Source of the DNA: Cacajao melanocephalus
Lineage: Eukaryota; Chordata; Mammalia; Primates; Pitheciidae
Length of the DNA stretch: 64,000 bases
Reading direction: 5' to 3'
NCBI GenBank assembly: GCA_963573385.1
Contig: CAUYLG010005306.1
Span: 119,501-183,500 of the forward strand
Positions 1 through 15,062 of the stretch are shown here, in pieces. The first letter of the stretch is position 1. Each line of letters begins with the position of its first letter. Position numbers and translations under genes: made by a program. The notes under the pieces were generated by a model. That model made no database searches. It had not been told where the DNA came from and saw nothing but the letters and a program-made list of their open reading frames with translations.

Positions 1-2010
1 ACATATAGAGAACTCTATCGATTTTATTTTTGCAGGTGGAGGGAGGATTTTGTTGGCCCTTGAAAAATGATGCCGTGACTAATATGACATCATTTAATCC
101 CCTACAAAGTTAGCTCTTCTACTTAGGAAATGGTAGCTGTGAGAAAAGCAAACATCTTTCTAACCACTAGTGCTAAGTTCATTTTTGCTTGTGAAAAGTA
201 TCTATTATTAAGAGAGTTGGGAGAGGGGGTATAGGACTGATAACACGTGAAGATCGGGAACTGTGGTACCAGCTGAGGACGCTGACAATCTAACACATAC
301 GCAAGGGATCTGTTGATTCGTTTTTGAGCATTTCATGCACTGATGTCAAAAGTGAACAGAGAGCTCTAGAGGCAGAGTTCGTTCAACACCAACCCTGGCA
401 AACACCAAACCCGAGAATACATTATGGGATGCCATTTCCCCGTGGGTCTCAGCTCAGACTCTTTCTTCTGCTCAGGCTTTCTCCCTGGCTCTGATTTATA
501 TAAATAAATAAATACCTCTTCTCCCCTTCTTCCATCAGCATTAGTTATACCCAACGAACGAATTTAACTATAATTTGGGGAGTAGGGAAATGGTACTTCT
601 GCTAATGAGCAAACTGGTGGGGACTCCTAGGATACATAAAGCCTTGATTAAAGACTTGCACTCAAATCTTCACATGACATGATCCACTTTTGGCAGGCAC
701 ATCTTCATCTTCCATCTGTTACCATAGGCTTTTCCAGGGAGTTGGGAATCTTTTTACTCTCAAGAATCTTTCAGGGTTTCTGTTTCTTAATTTACTGTGG
801 TCCTTGGACGTGAGCTGAGACCTTTATTCCCAGCTCAGTTAGTGCCTCAGTGGAGGGTGGGCTGGAAAGTGAAACTCCACGCTAGCCATTTAGCAGCTCC
901 AGAGGTGTGGTGGAGAAGAACAGTGAAATTAATGACTAATATGAGGCATGAGAATTCACAAAGGATCTTCATTAGCCACATTCCCCCAACCTCATGGATA
1001 TGCAGCAACTGGCTGGAGTAATATCACTTCCTGGGGTCTGAGAGGGAGACCAGAGTGTCAGTAGTCAGAGGAGCAGGGGAAATGCTTTCTCATGGTTATC
1101 AAATTTCCTAAGGATCCATTTGCACCCCACTGTTATTCAAAATAGAAACATCTTCTTAGGCGTATTTTCTAAAAGAGGTATGAGTGCTAAAATTTCACTT
1201 TTTCCTTCATACTAAAGTTTACCTGGTCTCAGGACAGGTCTGGTCTTGCTGTTCTTTCTGAGCAATAGAGAGCTTGTTTCCCACTTAATTGAAAGCATTT
1301 TTTGTCATTGGATTTTAGCCTGGGAGGAGACTAGGTCTGGCAGAAGAAAAATGAGTCTGAGCTGAAAATGTCATCAGGGCAGCTCTGCCCAAGCAGGGTC
1401 AAGAGTGTGTGCTCAGAAAGACCACCAGCTGCAGGCTGCAAGGAGAGAGAAAAGGATGAGGGCTCCTGGGAGTGAGAGAGGTGGTGAAGATGACTTCAGA
1501 CAGCCCTGCTCTGAAACTTACATCATTCTTTCTGAATAGCTCTGGTATGGTAATTACAAATGGCCCTTAAAAATTTTAAACTACAGCTAACTTGCCTGCA
1601 CTAGTTAGGTTAAATCCAACAAGGGCCTATCCCGGAAAGTCAGCTAAGAGGACTGTGCTGGTTCCCTTGGCAGCAGATTTCCATACCAGACGGCGTTTCC
1701 AAAGGCCACAGAGATAGCTGGATGTTTGGGCAGTCACTGGCCTGACTAACTTCTTATGTGTCAGGGAGTGGTGGGATATCAACATTATAGGATCAGATAA
1801 TTCTTTTCCTATATACTTTTTTCTTGCTTGTGGCATCCAGACAGCAACTATGGGATAGGAGTGTAGTGAAACAAAACTCGGAGGTAGAAAGGCATCTCAG
1901 GGTGGTTAGGAAAGTTAACAAGTCATGAAGGTCCTCATCTTGTGACTTGAAGACTTACACAGCTACTTGAAAAAGTTTCGTAAGAACCAGATAAAAGTCA
2001 CCATCATAGA
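1..2010. other. Unassigned non-coding sequence
   Basis: I recognise no gene, exon or interspersed repeat here. Open frames on either strand are short and match no family I know. A tiny A/T tetranucleotide run lies near 497-517. The sequence is ordinary AT-rich primate DNA and may hold very old repeats that cannot be identified by eye. Confidence 0.5.
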
Positions 2011-2014
2011 CAAC

Positions 2015-2110
2015 CAACTTTTATTGTGTACCTACTATGAATGAGGCACTGCCAGGTACTCCATATACTAACATGGTGAAAATAGTCATGACTCTCAAGA
2101 AACTCACAAT
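2015..2110 (+). repeat. Possible ancient mammalian repeat fragment
   Basis: The stretch reads as the common motif 'tattgtgtacctactatga...ggcactg...aggtac', followed by a line about reporting calls and totals seen in many old mammalian SINE/LINE relics. Similar motifs occur at 23345-23410 and 34313-34450. The family is not assigned with certainty (MIR- or L2-age). Confidence 0.3.
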
Positions 2111-2352
2111 AAAGTAAAGGATAAGACATATAAATGCATATATATACGCATACACATATATAGATATACAGTTATATGTATAAGGCAGTGTATGTATGCA
2201 TATATGTGCATATATGTTTGTGCATGTATATATACACATGACAGCAAATATATACATATATGAATATATGTATATATGGGTATATTCATATATGTATATA
2301 TTTACTGTCATGTGTATACATACATGCACAAACATATATATGTATATTTTTA
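2111..2352. repeat. AT-rich tandem/palindromic array
   Basis: Alternating purine-pyrimidine sequence made of TATA, CATA and TGTA steps. It contains a near-perfect inverted repeat: the left arm at 2209-2268 and the right arm at 2281-2340 match at about 57 of 60 positions around a 12-base spacer. The tyrosine- and isoleucine-rich open frames on both strands are translations of this array and not genes. The two strands give nearly the same peptide, which reflects the palindrome. Confidence 0.9.
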
Positions 2353-4877
2353 TACGCTGCCACAGCCTTGCATATGAACTGGTGTGCACTTCCCAGTAGC
2401 TTCTTTAAGGTCTTATTTTCTAATTACTATATTTTTAAATGGTATCCAAGGTTTCTAATGCCCTTGGATATCACTGCTACAGTGAGTGCTCCTTGGCTCA
2501 GCTTCTAAAACTAGCCACTCAAATGGGGTTGCTTCCTATGGTTAGTGGTTAGAACTTTCTTTGGTGGCTGATTGTTGGTCTTGGCCTCCTCCCTTGGAAT
2601 TGAAACTTTTGGTCTTCCTGAGCCTTCCTTTAACCAGGAATCAGACTTGGGTTCCATTTTCTCTGTGCTTTAAAGTTGCAGGCCAATGCCATACTCTTCA
2701 GCATCAAAACCCTAGCCCTAGAAGAGCAGAGTTTCAAATCTTTTCAGAGGAGGTTCAGAAGAAGGGAGGCTGGGCCCTTGCAAAAGTCACTCCAATTCTC
2801 AGGGCCTTAGTTAATCACTTGTAAGAAAGAGTAAACAGATTATTATGTAAAGTCCCTTCCAACTCTAAAATATTGGACTTCTATAGAAAAAAAAATGTGA
2901 TAATGGTCTAATCAGTGGTAGAAAAATAAAGTCCTGAAAGAAAATGAGAGCTAGATGGGCTAAATCTCACAGGTCTGGGTCAGTTGGAGGCAGTGTCTAT
3001 GAAGGTTGTGAGACTTGAGTTTGATTTTGAAGGGTGACTAGACTGAGGCAAATGGGGGGAGTGGTGAGGAGGAAGGGATTGCTACTCAGGCAAGCAGATT
3101 GTGAGCTAAAGTAGCATGAGGCACAGTAAGTAGGCATATTAATAAGCTAAGACATCTATTTGCCTTAAACAATGAATGATAAGAATGGAGCTGTGGTTGG
3201 CACTGTGCATAAAACATGGCTTTGGGGATTTATTCCTTTGGGCCCTGCAAATGAAGAGCTGCTGGAAGGACGGCGTGAACTGTTATGGCCACTATGGTCA
3301 AGGGTGACCCGGGATGTCATAGAATGAAGTGCTCCCTTATTGATGGTGCATAGTCTCTCCAGGTGATAGCATTCCTGGGAGCAGGACTGTGGGGAACAGC
3401 CACTCCTCGGGGGGAATTATTCTGCCTACCGATAGATCCAGCTGGTGAGGTTGGCATCTTGGAACAATTATAGCACCCTGTAAGAAGCATGGGATTTCTT
3501 GGAATGCAATGATTGTGGTAGACAATGGATACAATATGAGCTAAGTATGGCCGAACAGCTGTTGCTTTTCGGCAGCAGGTCAGAAAGGAAGACAGATGTC
3601 TTGAGGATGACCTTCTTGAATGTGTGTTTTTGTGAACTTAGGAATTCCCTTGGGGGCTAACGACAAGTCATTGCTTGGTAATCACGGTGAACAGTGTAGC
3701 ATTACATACCTTAGGTGCAAACAAACCGTAAAACTCTGACAGGATGGCTGGAGAAACTATAGCAGCCAGGTTTAGCAGGGTGGTGAGTAGAAACTGATCT
3801 TACTGAAATAAATAGGGAGATAGTGAGGAATTGAGGAAAAAGCAAAGAGGCTGAAATCACCTGAGGAAGCATTATTAAACACAGAATTCTGTAGATTTAG
3901 ATAGGAGAAGAAGTAAGACAAAAATTGAGTGCAAAATTGAAAAACCAAACTATAGGTAAGGTTAAAACTGAGACAGAAGGTTTGAATACTTCATTTGCAT
4001 TCACTTAAATGCAATGGGATCATCTCCTGAGGGAACTATTGACAGAGGATAGAATTTCTTTAGTTCAAATTCCACAGACCACGTGGTGTAGTCCCAGGCA
4101 ATAACTTGACCTTAATCTTGGCCACAGCCCGGGAAGACATCTATTTCTCATGTAGCATATCCAAAGGCTTTATGACAAAGAAAACAAACATTGAGTCTCC
4201 TAATCATCTAGAGATGCTAATGCATCTAGAAACTGAAAGTGCTACTATACATTAACCTCAATTTATGTAAGTGTATTTTGATTTTATTTTAAATTCTAAA
4301 CACATAGATATATAAATCAAATTTGCAAGAGAATTCACATTACAATAAGAATTTGCCACTTCCCAAAAGGGATAGTTAACACTCTTAAATTTTCAAACAT
4401 TCTGTTTGTACCTAACTTTTCAACAACACATCTGTAATTAAAATAATGGAAACTTGACTTTCTCTGTTCTATTTATTTGAGTAAAAACTGTTTAATAAAA
4501 ATTGTCATTTATATGCGCACATTTCAAAAATAATATGTGTTTATCATCTATACCTATATCATTAAAAGAATATAGATTATTTTTCATTTTGAAGGTTATT
4601 TGATTTTTATTCCTCATTTCAGAAGTGCTAATTTTATTATGAATCAAGAACACTATGTAATTAGTATGTTTAATACCCCATTAAAGATCAAATTAGATTT
4701 CTTACTACTTGTCAACAAATAGTATTAATACTACTTTATATACTAACTTTTTTACAAAAGTGAGAGGAACAGAGTTGTATGCTTTAAATGACACCCTAGT
4801 TTTTCAGTTGGAATTGAAGAGTATGTATAATAGAAGAAAATAATGGATATTGTATTAGCAGGCACCTACCTAGTCAT
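2353..4877. other. Unassigned non-coding sequence with possible ancient repeat traces
   Basis: No gene is visible. Around 2950-3200 the text resembles an old dispersed repeat often seen in mammals, with purine-rich runs such as 'gaggaggaagggattg', but I cannot name the family. The stretch 4260-4880 is very AT-rich and featureless. Confidence 0.4.
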
Positions 4878-5102
4878 TTCCAGTTATTCATAAGTTCTTT
4901 ATACATAATGACTCATTTAATTTTTACTACAACTCTGTGAGGTAGTTACAATATTAATTCTTTTTACAGAAGAGGCCATGAAGACTCAGCTTAAATTCTC
5001 TGCTCAAGTTCTCAGAGCTAGTCAGTAGCAGATCTGGAATTCACAGCCATGGATTTTTGCCCTGATGTACATTCTCTGAACAGCTCCACTCTTCTGCCTC
5101 TA
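4878..5102 (-). mobile_element. MIR SINE fragment
   Basis: The plus strand reads as the reverse complement of MIR. It has the 'taatgactcatttaat' and 'ctctgtgaggtag' segment, then 'tttttacagaagaggccatgaagactcag', then 'cagagctagtcagtagcagatctgg'. The order and spacing of these motifs fit the tRNA-derived core and 3' half of MIR. It is strongly diverged, as expected for a MIR. Confidence 0.75.
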
Positions 5103-5594
5103 TAAGTTTGTTTGTTTAGTGTTTTTTAAACGTAGTCTGCTTGTAAAGTAGTCACAAAGCTCTTGGGAATGCTTCTGCTCTGTATGGGAGCAAATGTCAT
5201 TATCTTGACCTTTAGGGTATAGAATGCACCTCTTCCTTATTCATTGCTTTCTCCTGCTGAACTAACATGTTTCTAGATACAATTGGCATTTTCTAGTATG
5301 TTTATTCTCTATTTATGTAACATCATTAAATAAAATGACTAGAAATGGAACCAGGACTGGCAAAAATGAGATCTAGTTCTCTATCTCCTCTACAGCTGTT
5401 TCTCCTAACATTTTCTGTATTGGAACAGATCTGTTTAAGAAGAGAATATGAGCATTGTTCCTGCTGTATTTTCCTCAGGTTTTTTTTTTCTAAGCTTCCC
5501 TCATCCCTTAGGCAGAATTTCTTAAGGCTGACCACAAGTACAGGTAAATGCCCGAGGCAGGTATAGAAGACTAAGGAGACTACTGTCCATCAGC
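5103..5594. other. Unassigned non-coding sequence
   Basis: No recognisable gene or repeat. Overlapping open frames at about 5326-5566 on both strands show no domain I can identify. This flank could belong to the DNA transposon whose transposase piece follows, but I could not extend the similarity into it. Confidence 0.4.
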
Positions 5595-5862
5595 TAAGGC
5601 AGCATATGCAAACCCTATTTTGACTGTTGGGAGTTTTCTCTGCATTCCTTCCTGAGTACAACATGTGCATTGCATCAGGAATGGTAATGTTCCGTGAGTC
5701 CTCCTTCCTGGGACACTGGCTACCATTGACTGCATGTAGAAATCTGTCAACAATTCTTTCCTTTCCTCTGCTCTTTAATTTAGTCCACTGCCAAGGGAAT
5801 AATAAAGATGTTGTATTTCGTGGCAGGAAAATCAATTTCTGGGGCATAGCTTGTGACACAAT
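5595..5862 (-). pseudogene. Tigger-like (pogo superfamily) DNA transposase remnant
   Basis: Read on the minus strand, an open frame of about 89 codons contains FLPRNTTSLLFPWQW. This resembles the conserved segment of Tigger/pogo/jerky-type DDE transposases, whose usual form is FLPxNTTSLxQPxDQG. About 40 residues later comes NITIPDAMHMLYSGRNAE, which fits the spacing of the later alpha-helical segment of these enzymes. The QPMDQG-like part has decayed to FPWQWT, so the copy cannot be catalytic. The fragment covers only a C-terminal portion of the catalytic domain; the usual transposase is several hundred residues. I see no terminal inverted repeats nearby. An unrelated chance frame is the alternative. 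Confidence 0.5.
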
Positions 5863-6189
5863 CTGGTATTAGTACTGATGTAGTCCCTATGCCAAACCCT
5901 GCCCTTGTACCTTTTATTTTTTGAAATGATTCTCATCAATCTTCTTTCTTTAGCAAAAATGTAAAGCTATTAGCCGGGGATTCCCATTACATTATACTCT
6001 ACCAGCTAAACTTTATATTTAGTTCTGTGATTTACTTTAATTTTTTAGTTTAATTTCTCCTTGCTTTATTTTCATTAAGGGAAAATGTGACATTAGTTAT
6101 CAATGTCAGTAGAACATGATTTCTCTTCATACATGCCTACGGGCAAAATTTTAAAATAATCAAACCCCCAAAATAAACATATACATTAA
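5863..6189. other. Unassigned AT-rich sequence
   Basis: Lies between the transposase remnant and the next L1. No gene or repeat recognised. Confidence 0.4.
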
Positions 6190-7071
6190 TGAAAGAGAAT
6201 TGAGAGTCCAGAAATAAACCCTTATATTTAAAATCTATTGATTGACAACAAAGGTGCCAAGGCAACTTCGCTAGAACATTTGGATGGCTGCATGCAAAAA
6301 GGTGAACTTAGACTCTTATCTCACGCTATACACAGAAATTAACTCAAAATGGATTAGAGTCAGAAATAAACCCAAACATTTATGGTCAATTAATTTTAGA
6401 CAAGGGTGTCAAGAAAATTCCAAGGACAACTGAATATCCACATGCAAAAGAATAAAGTTAAACTCCTGCCTCACACAACATGTAAAATTAATTCAAAATG
6501 GATCGAATAGTTAAAACTACAAAACCTCTAGGAGAAAGTTGATGTGTAAATCTTTGTGTTCTTGAATTAGGTAATGGTTTCTTAGATATGACACCTAAAA
6601 AAAAATTAGACTTTGTCAAAATTAAAAACACTGTTAAGTCTTTGCTTATCTGGAGTGTATTAAGAATAAAAAAGTAAAATAAAAATAAAAAATGCTATTA
6701 AGTTCTTTGTGAAAAGATAACCCATAGAATGAGAGAAAATATTTTCAACTTAATATATCTGATGAGGATCTATTGATGGTACCCAGAACATATAAAGAAC
6801 CCTTATAACTGAACAATAAAAATAAAACCCATTTTTTTAAAATGGGCAGAGGATTTGAACAGATGTTTTTCCAAAAAAGATGCAAAGATGGCCAATAAGC
6901 ACATGATTAGATTCTCAACATTATTCGATATTAGAGAAATGCAAATCAAATCCACAGTGAGATACTACTTCACATCTACTAATTATCATTTAAAAATAAG
7001 ACAATACCAAATGTTGGTGAGGATGTGGAGAAACTGGAATGCTTGTATACTGGTGGTAAGAATATAAAGTG
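6190..7071 (+). mobile_element. Old L1 LINE, ORF2 3' part (first half, before Alu)
   Basis: The text follows the C-terminal part of L1 ORF2. It contains 'cagaaataaaccc', 'gacaagggtgtcaag', 'tcaaaatggatta', then the segment encoding [21 protein letters not shown] and [11 protein letters not shown] (frame open at 6855-7067). Many indels and stop codons put it in an old (L1M/L1PB-age) class. It resumes after an inserted Alu at 7394-7645. A 153-base tandem duplication lies near its 5' end. Confidence 0.88.
6204..6506 (+). repeat. Tandem duplication inside L1 ORF2 (two copies, period about 153)
   Basis: Copy 1 is 6204-6356 and copy 2 is 6357-6506. Both begin 'gagtc(c)agaaataaaccc', pass through 'tcaa/tctattgattgacaa', 'ggtgccaag', 'catgcaaaa', and end 'ttaa/attcaaaatggat'. 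The first copy breaks off exactly where normal L1 would continue after 'tcaaaatggatta' and jumps back to 'gagtcagaaataaac'. A normal L1 has this segment once. Confidence 0.75.
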
Positions 7072-7393
7072 AGTGTGGGTGCAGTGGCTCATGCCTGTAA
7101 TTTCAACACCTTGGGAGGCAAAGGCAAGACGATTGCTTGAGGTCAGGAGTTCAAGGCTAGCCTGGAAAACATAGCAAGATGCTGTCTCTACAAAAAAAAT
7201 TTTTTTAAAGTTAGCTGGGCATAGTGGCACAACCCTGTAGTCCCAGCTACTCAGGAGGCCAGATCAGGAGGATCTCTTAAGCCCAAGAGTCTAGGTTGTA
7301 GTGAGCAATGATCATACCACTACATTCCAGCCTGAGCGACACAGTGATACCCTATCTCAAAACAAAACAAAACAAAACAAAACAACAAAAAAA
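7072..7393 (+). mobile_element. Alu element, old (AluJ-like)
   Basis: A full dimeric Alu with 'gtgcagtggctcatgcctgtaa', left arm, A-rich linker 'acaaaaaaaatttttttaaa', right arm 'agctgggcatagtggcac', and the end 'gacacagtgataccctatctc' followed by an (AAAAC)n tail. Heavy divergence and few CpGs suggest an AluJ-age copy. It interrupts the L1 at 6190-7645. Confidence 0.92.
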
Positions 7394-7645
7394 GAGCAAA
7401 ATAATGCAACAACTTTGGAAAATAACTTGGTAGTTCCTGAAAGGTTAAAGATAGAGTTACCATAAGACTTAGCAATTCTACTTCTAAGTATATGCACTAG
7501 AGAATTGAAAATGTATGTTCACACAAAAACTTATACATGAATATTCATTGCCGCATTGCTCATAGTAGCCAAAAAGTAGAAATAATCCAAATGCCCTTCA
7601 AATGATAAATGAGTAAACAAATGTGGTATAGTCATACAGTGGAAC
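7394..7645 (+). mobile_element. Old L1 LINE (second half, after Alu)
   Basis: Continues the interrupted L1: 'caacaactttggaaaata', 'gacttagcaattctacttc', 'gccgcattgctcatagtagcc' and 'aataatccaaatgccc', the classical L1 ORF2 3' end. It stops at 'tggaac' near 7645 without a 3' untranslated region. Confidence 0.88.
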
Positions 7646-7856
7646 AGGCAACTCCCAGCCTGCCTGCAGTGGCCACAGTGACCTCCTATGCCTCAGTCTC
7701 CCTGTTGGTATTTCAGTTTACTGTGATTTATATTCTAAAATTCTGTTTGTAGGAGAGTTGTTTCAAGATTAGAATACATACACACTTTTTCATAGAAATA
7801 GTGGAATACACACAGATACACATCAAACTATACAATGCACTGCAGATCCAAAAGAA

Positions 7857-7885
7857 ATTTATTTATTTATTTATTTATTTATTAT
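7857..7885. repeat. (TTTA)n microsatellite, the L1 tail
   Basis: Seven TTTA units, which on the minus strand are the A-rich tail of the following minus-strand L1. Confidence 0.9.
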
Positions 7886-8117
7886 ACGTTAAGTTCTGGG
7901 GTACATGTACAGGTTGTGCAGATTTGTTACATAGGTATATACGTGCCATGGTGGTGTTTTGCTGCCTCCATCACCCCATCATTTACATTAGGTATTTCTC
8001 CTAATGCCCTCCCCAATCCCCCCACAACCCTGCTATTCCTCTCCTAGCCCCCACCCCCAGGCCCCAGTGTGATGTTCCTCTCCCTGTGTCCATGTGTTCT
8101 CATTTCTCAACTCCCAC

Positions 8118-12538
<4,421 letters not shown>

Positions 12539-12640
12539 TAATCTAATTTGGCTAATGTAACCCTATTATTAGTGAACACAAGCATGCTTTTAGTTGTGTA
12601 TATATCTAGCTTGCAAACTGTATTCTCATGTAGAATATAT
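12539..12640 (+). repeat. Diverged direct repeat, copy 1
   Basis: Contains 'ttggctaatgtaaccc', 'tattattagtgaacacaagc', 'atgcttttagttgtg' and 'attctcatgtagaa'. A second copy lies at 13275-13376. The two share roughly 80% of bases by eye. No known repeat family recognised. Confidence 0.75.
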
Positions 12641-12772
12641 ACACATATAGAATATATATTCAATATATATACACACCCATATATGTATATATATCCTTTG
12701 GTGTGTTATATAGATGTGTGTGTGTGTGTTTATATATATATATACACATATATACACACACATATATTTGCC
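12641..12772. repeat. AT-rich and (TG)n simple-repeat array
   Basis: Mixed (TA)n, (CA)n and (TG)n runs, including a TG run near 12714-12729. The open frame over this region is a translation of simple sequence. Confidence 0.9.
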
Positions 12773-12780
12773 AAAGAAAA

Positions 12781-12826
<46 letters not shown>
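12781..12826. repeat. (ATCT)n microsatellite, about 11 units
   Basis: An uninterrupted tetranucleotide run. Pure tetranucleotide arrays of this length are often length-polymorphic in people. Confidence 0.97.
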
Positions 12827-13274
12827 TATCTTCCTTTGATTTGACTTCTGTTGCAAACTAGGTGATGTTCATAATGTTAAGTCATCAGTAGAACATTAGG
12901 GAAATTATGGATGAAATTGCCCCAGTTGTTCTTTGTCTCTATCTCCCCAGCCAACAATTTGGATCCTCTTTGAACAAGGGAAGATGTATTTAGTCAAATT
13001 ATTTGACTTATTTTTCACTAAATTAATGAGCCTACATTTCTTTCTTTTATAGAAAAATTTCTTGAATAGCTTAGTCATCTCAATCAACTATATCAACCAA
13101 ATAGATCATACAACCTATGGTGTAACCTACGCAGTCTAAATATTTTAGGAGGATGTTGCCTTTCAGAGTTAGGTATGAGTGTGATATTTCTTTAGTGAAG
13201 AGCTCTGGGCTCTTTCTCTCCCTGTCTCTGTTCTTGTTCCAGTTCCAGTTTCTAGGAGGCTGTGATTCCGGAGA

Positions 13275-13376
13275 ATCTGACTTGGCTAATATAACCCTAT
13301 TATTAGTTAAGACCAGCATGCTTTTACTTGTGCACATATCTAGCTCCCCAACTTTATTCTCATGTAGAAGATCTCC
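13275..13376 (+). repeat. Diverged direct repeat, copy 2
   Basis: Matches 12539-12640: 'ttggctaatataaccc', 'tattattagttaagaccagc', 'atgcttttacttgtg' and 'attctcatgtagaa'. It lies about 736 bases downstream in the same orientation. Confidence 0.75.
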
Positions 13377-14869
13377 TGTTTAAAGTTTCAGACAAGCCTA
13401 AAAAAATCCTGCTGAATTATTTATCAACCCAACACAAATTGTCAGCAAGTTGTCTTTGATTCATTAGCTTGCAACATTGTTCTTTGCCAACTCTGAAAAG
13501 CATTCTGGAAAGTTTATTCATAGGCCAAGCAATCAAAGCTGTATCTTTTTAGTTTTGAGCAGTTTTTCTTTTCTTGGGGCAAGACTGCCACAATTTCATC
13601 ATAAAAATATTTCCAAACAGAGTTGTCCTCTATGGTAAAAATGCCTGTTTGCCCACATTCACGTATAGATAATTACCAGAGTTAGCCAGTAATGTAACTT
13701 AAGTAATCATTTTTTATTGAATAATTATGTAATTGTGATTATGTGTAGCAGATTATTATAGAGGTTTCCAAAAGCACATAGCTTTTTAGTATGATGGATA
13801 AATTCAAGCCTGACACTGTAATTGGAATCATCCAAAATCATGTGAAATAGTCTCTCGGAGAATGTCTGTTCCCTTTTCTTTCATTTATTTTTTGAAGTTT
13901 CTATTACCTAGAATAAAAAGATCTGGAAAATGTATCCTTCACTCAAAAAATAGAAAAGATATTCTGAATCTTTGTGTGTTTCCATTTACACAAAGTTGCA
14001 AATTAGCAAAAATATATATGATTTGAAAATGTTTCTAGACACTTATTTTCTACTCAATAAAATGTAATCAAAACCTTAGACAAGATCAATTAGATCAGAA
14101 TAGATGAATGAATATAGAACTGAGAAATAATCATAGATGCATAATCTAGAAAGTACTTTATCTTTCCATGTCTTTAGCCAAGAAGGTGGGTATCATCCCC
14201 AATCGTAGAGTTCTCACCCTAACAATACTTCCAGTCATCGTGGGTGTCTTTCTACTAAATCTATGTTTCCTTTGCTATAAGAACCAACTCCTTTAACTTC
14301 CCCATTCCCTAGGTCCTTTAAGAAAATGAATCTTATTAAGCACATATATTCCCTTAAGACATTATTAGGAAGCATTAGGAAAAGATAAATTGATTTTAAA
14401 TTGGTTGGCCTCTATTTTTAGTATTTTTTTCTTTACAATAGAAATGTTTAGTTATATATTTTCATACAAGACGTGGTCTTTGAAAGTTTTTAGGAGTGTG
14501 CTTACACAGTGCTTCATGCCAGTGCTTTGATGAATTTATCAATTTAAATTGTAAATGTATAACTAAACAATAAACATCTTCAGTTTTAATGTTTTATGAA
14601 ACACGCATTTCTAATCATTGCAACACCTTGGATTCTCTAAATTCCTGTAGTGGGTTTTTCACAACCTCTAGGCTCTTTTCCAAATTTCTCTTCTCACATA
14701 TTTTTATTGTATCAACTCTAATGAGAAAAAAAAATTAACTCTTGCAAAACAGAAATTTGAGGATGAGAGAACTGGATTAATGAGGCCACTTGATTTATCT
14801 TTCTCCTTCACATCTGTTAGACTATTCAAAAATATTTATAATACTTATACTATAGCCTAAGGATTAAGG
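13377..14869. other. Unassigned non-coding sequence
   Basis: AT-rich with no gene seen. It contains one member of a second short duplicated pair at 13759-13833 (partner 15689-15766). Confidence 0.4.
13759..13833 (+). repeat. Short diverged direct repeat, copy 1
   Basis: Begins 'tagaggtttccaaaagc' and ends 'gtaattggaatcatcc'. The same two boundary strings frame 15689-15766. Confidence 0.7.
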
Positions 14870-15062
14870 TCTTTGTTTAAATCAAAGCCTTGGCAAGTAC
14901 CAACCTTGGACAAAATACTTAATATCTCTGAGCTTCCATTTCTTCCCCTGCCTATTGGGATACAAGTTCATCCTTGCTTTGTGGATGTGCTGGGAGGAAT
15001 AAATGAATCAAAGAGTAGAAAGTACTCAGAAATGTGCCTTAAACATAGTTTTAAATACATGT
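14870..15062 (+). mobile_element. MIR SINE fragment
   Basis: 'gacaaaatacttaatatctc' then 'tgagcttccatttcttcccc' and 'ggaggaataaatgaatcaaa' follow the MIR order: last-residue motif, 'gcctcagtttcctcat' and 'ggattaaatgag'. Moderately diverged. Confidence 0.6.

Noticed and set aside
2021..2508. Tyrosine/isoleucine-rich open frames on both strands
   Set aside because: They translate the AT-rich palindromic array; the residue pattern follows the simple repeat, with no domain and no gene context.
5627..5872. Plus-strand open frame over the Tigger-like remnant
   Set aside because: It is the shadow of the minus-strand frame and has no recognisable domain.
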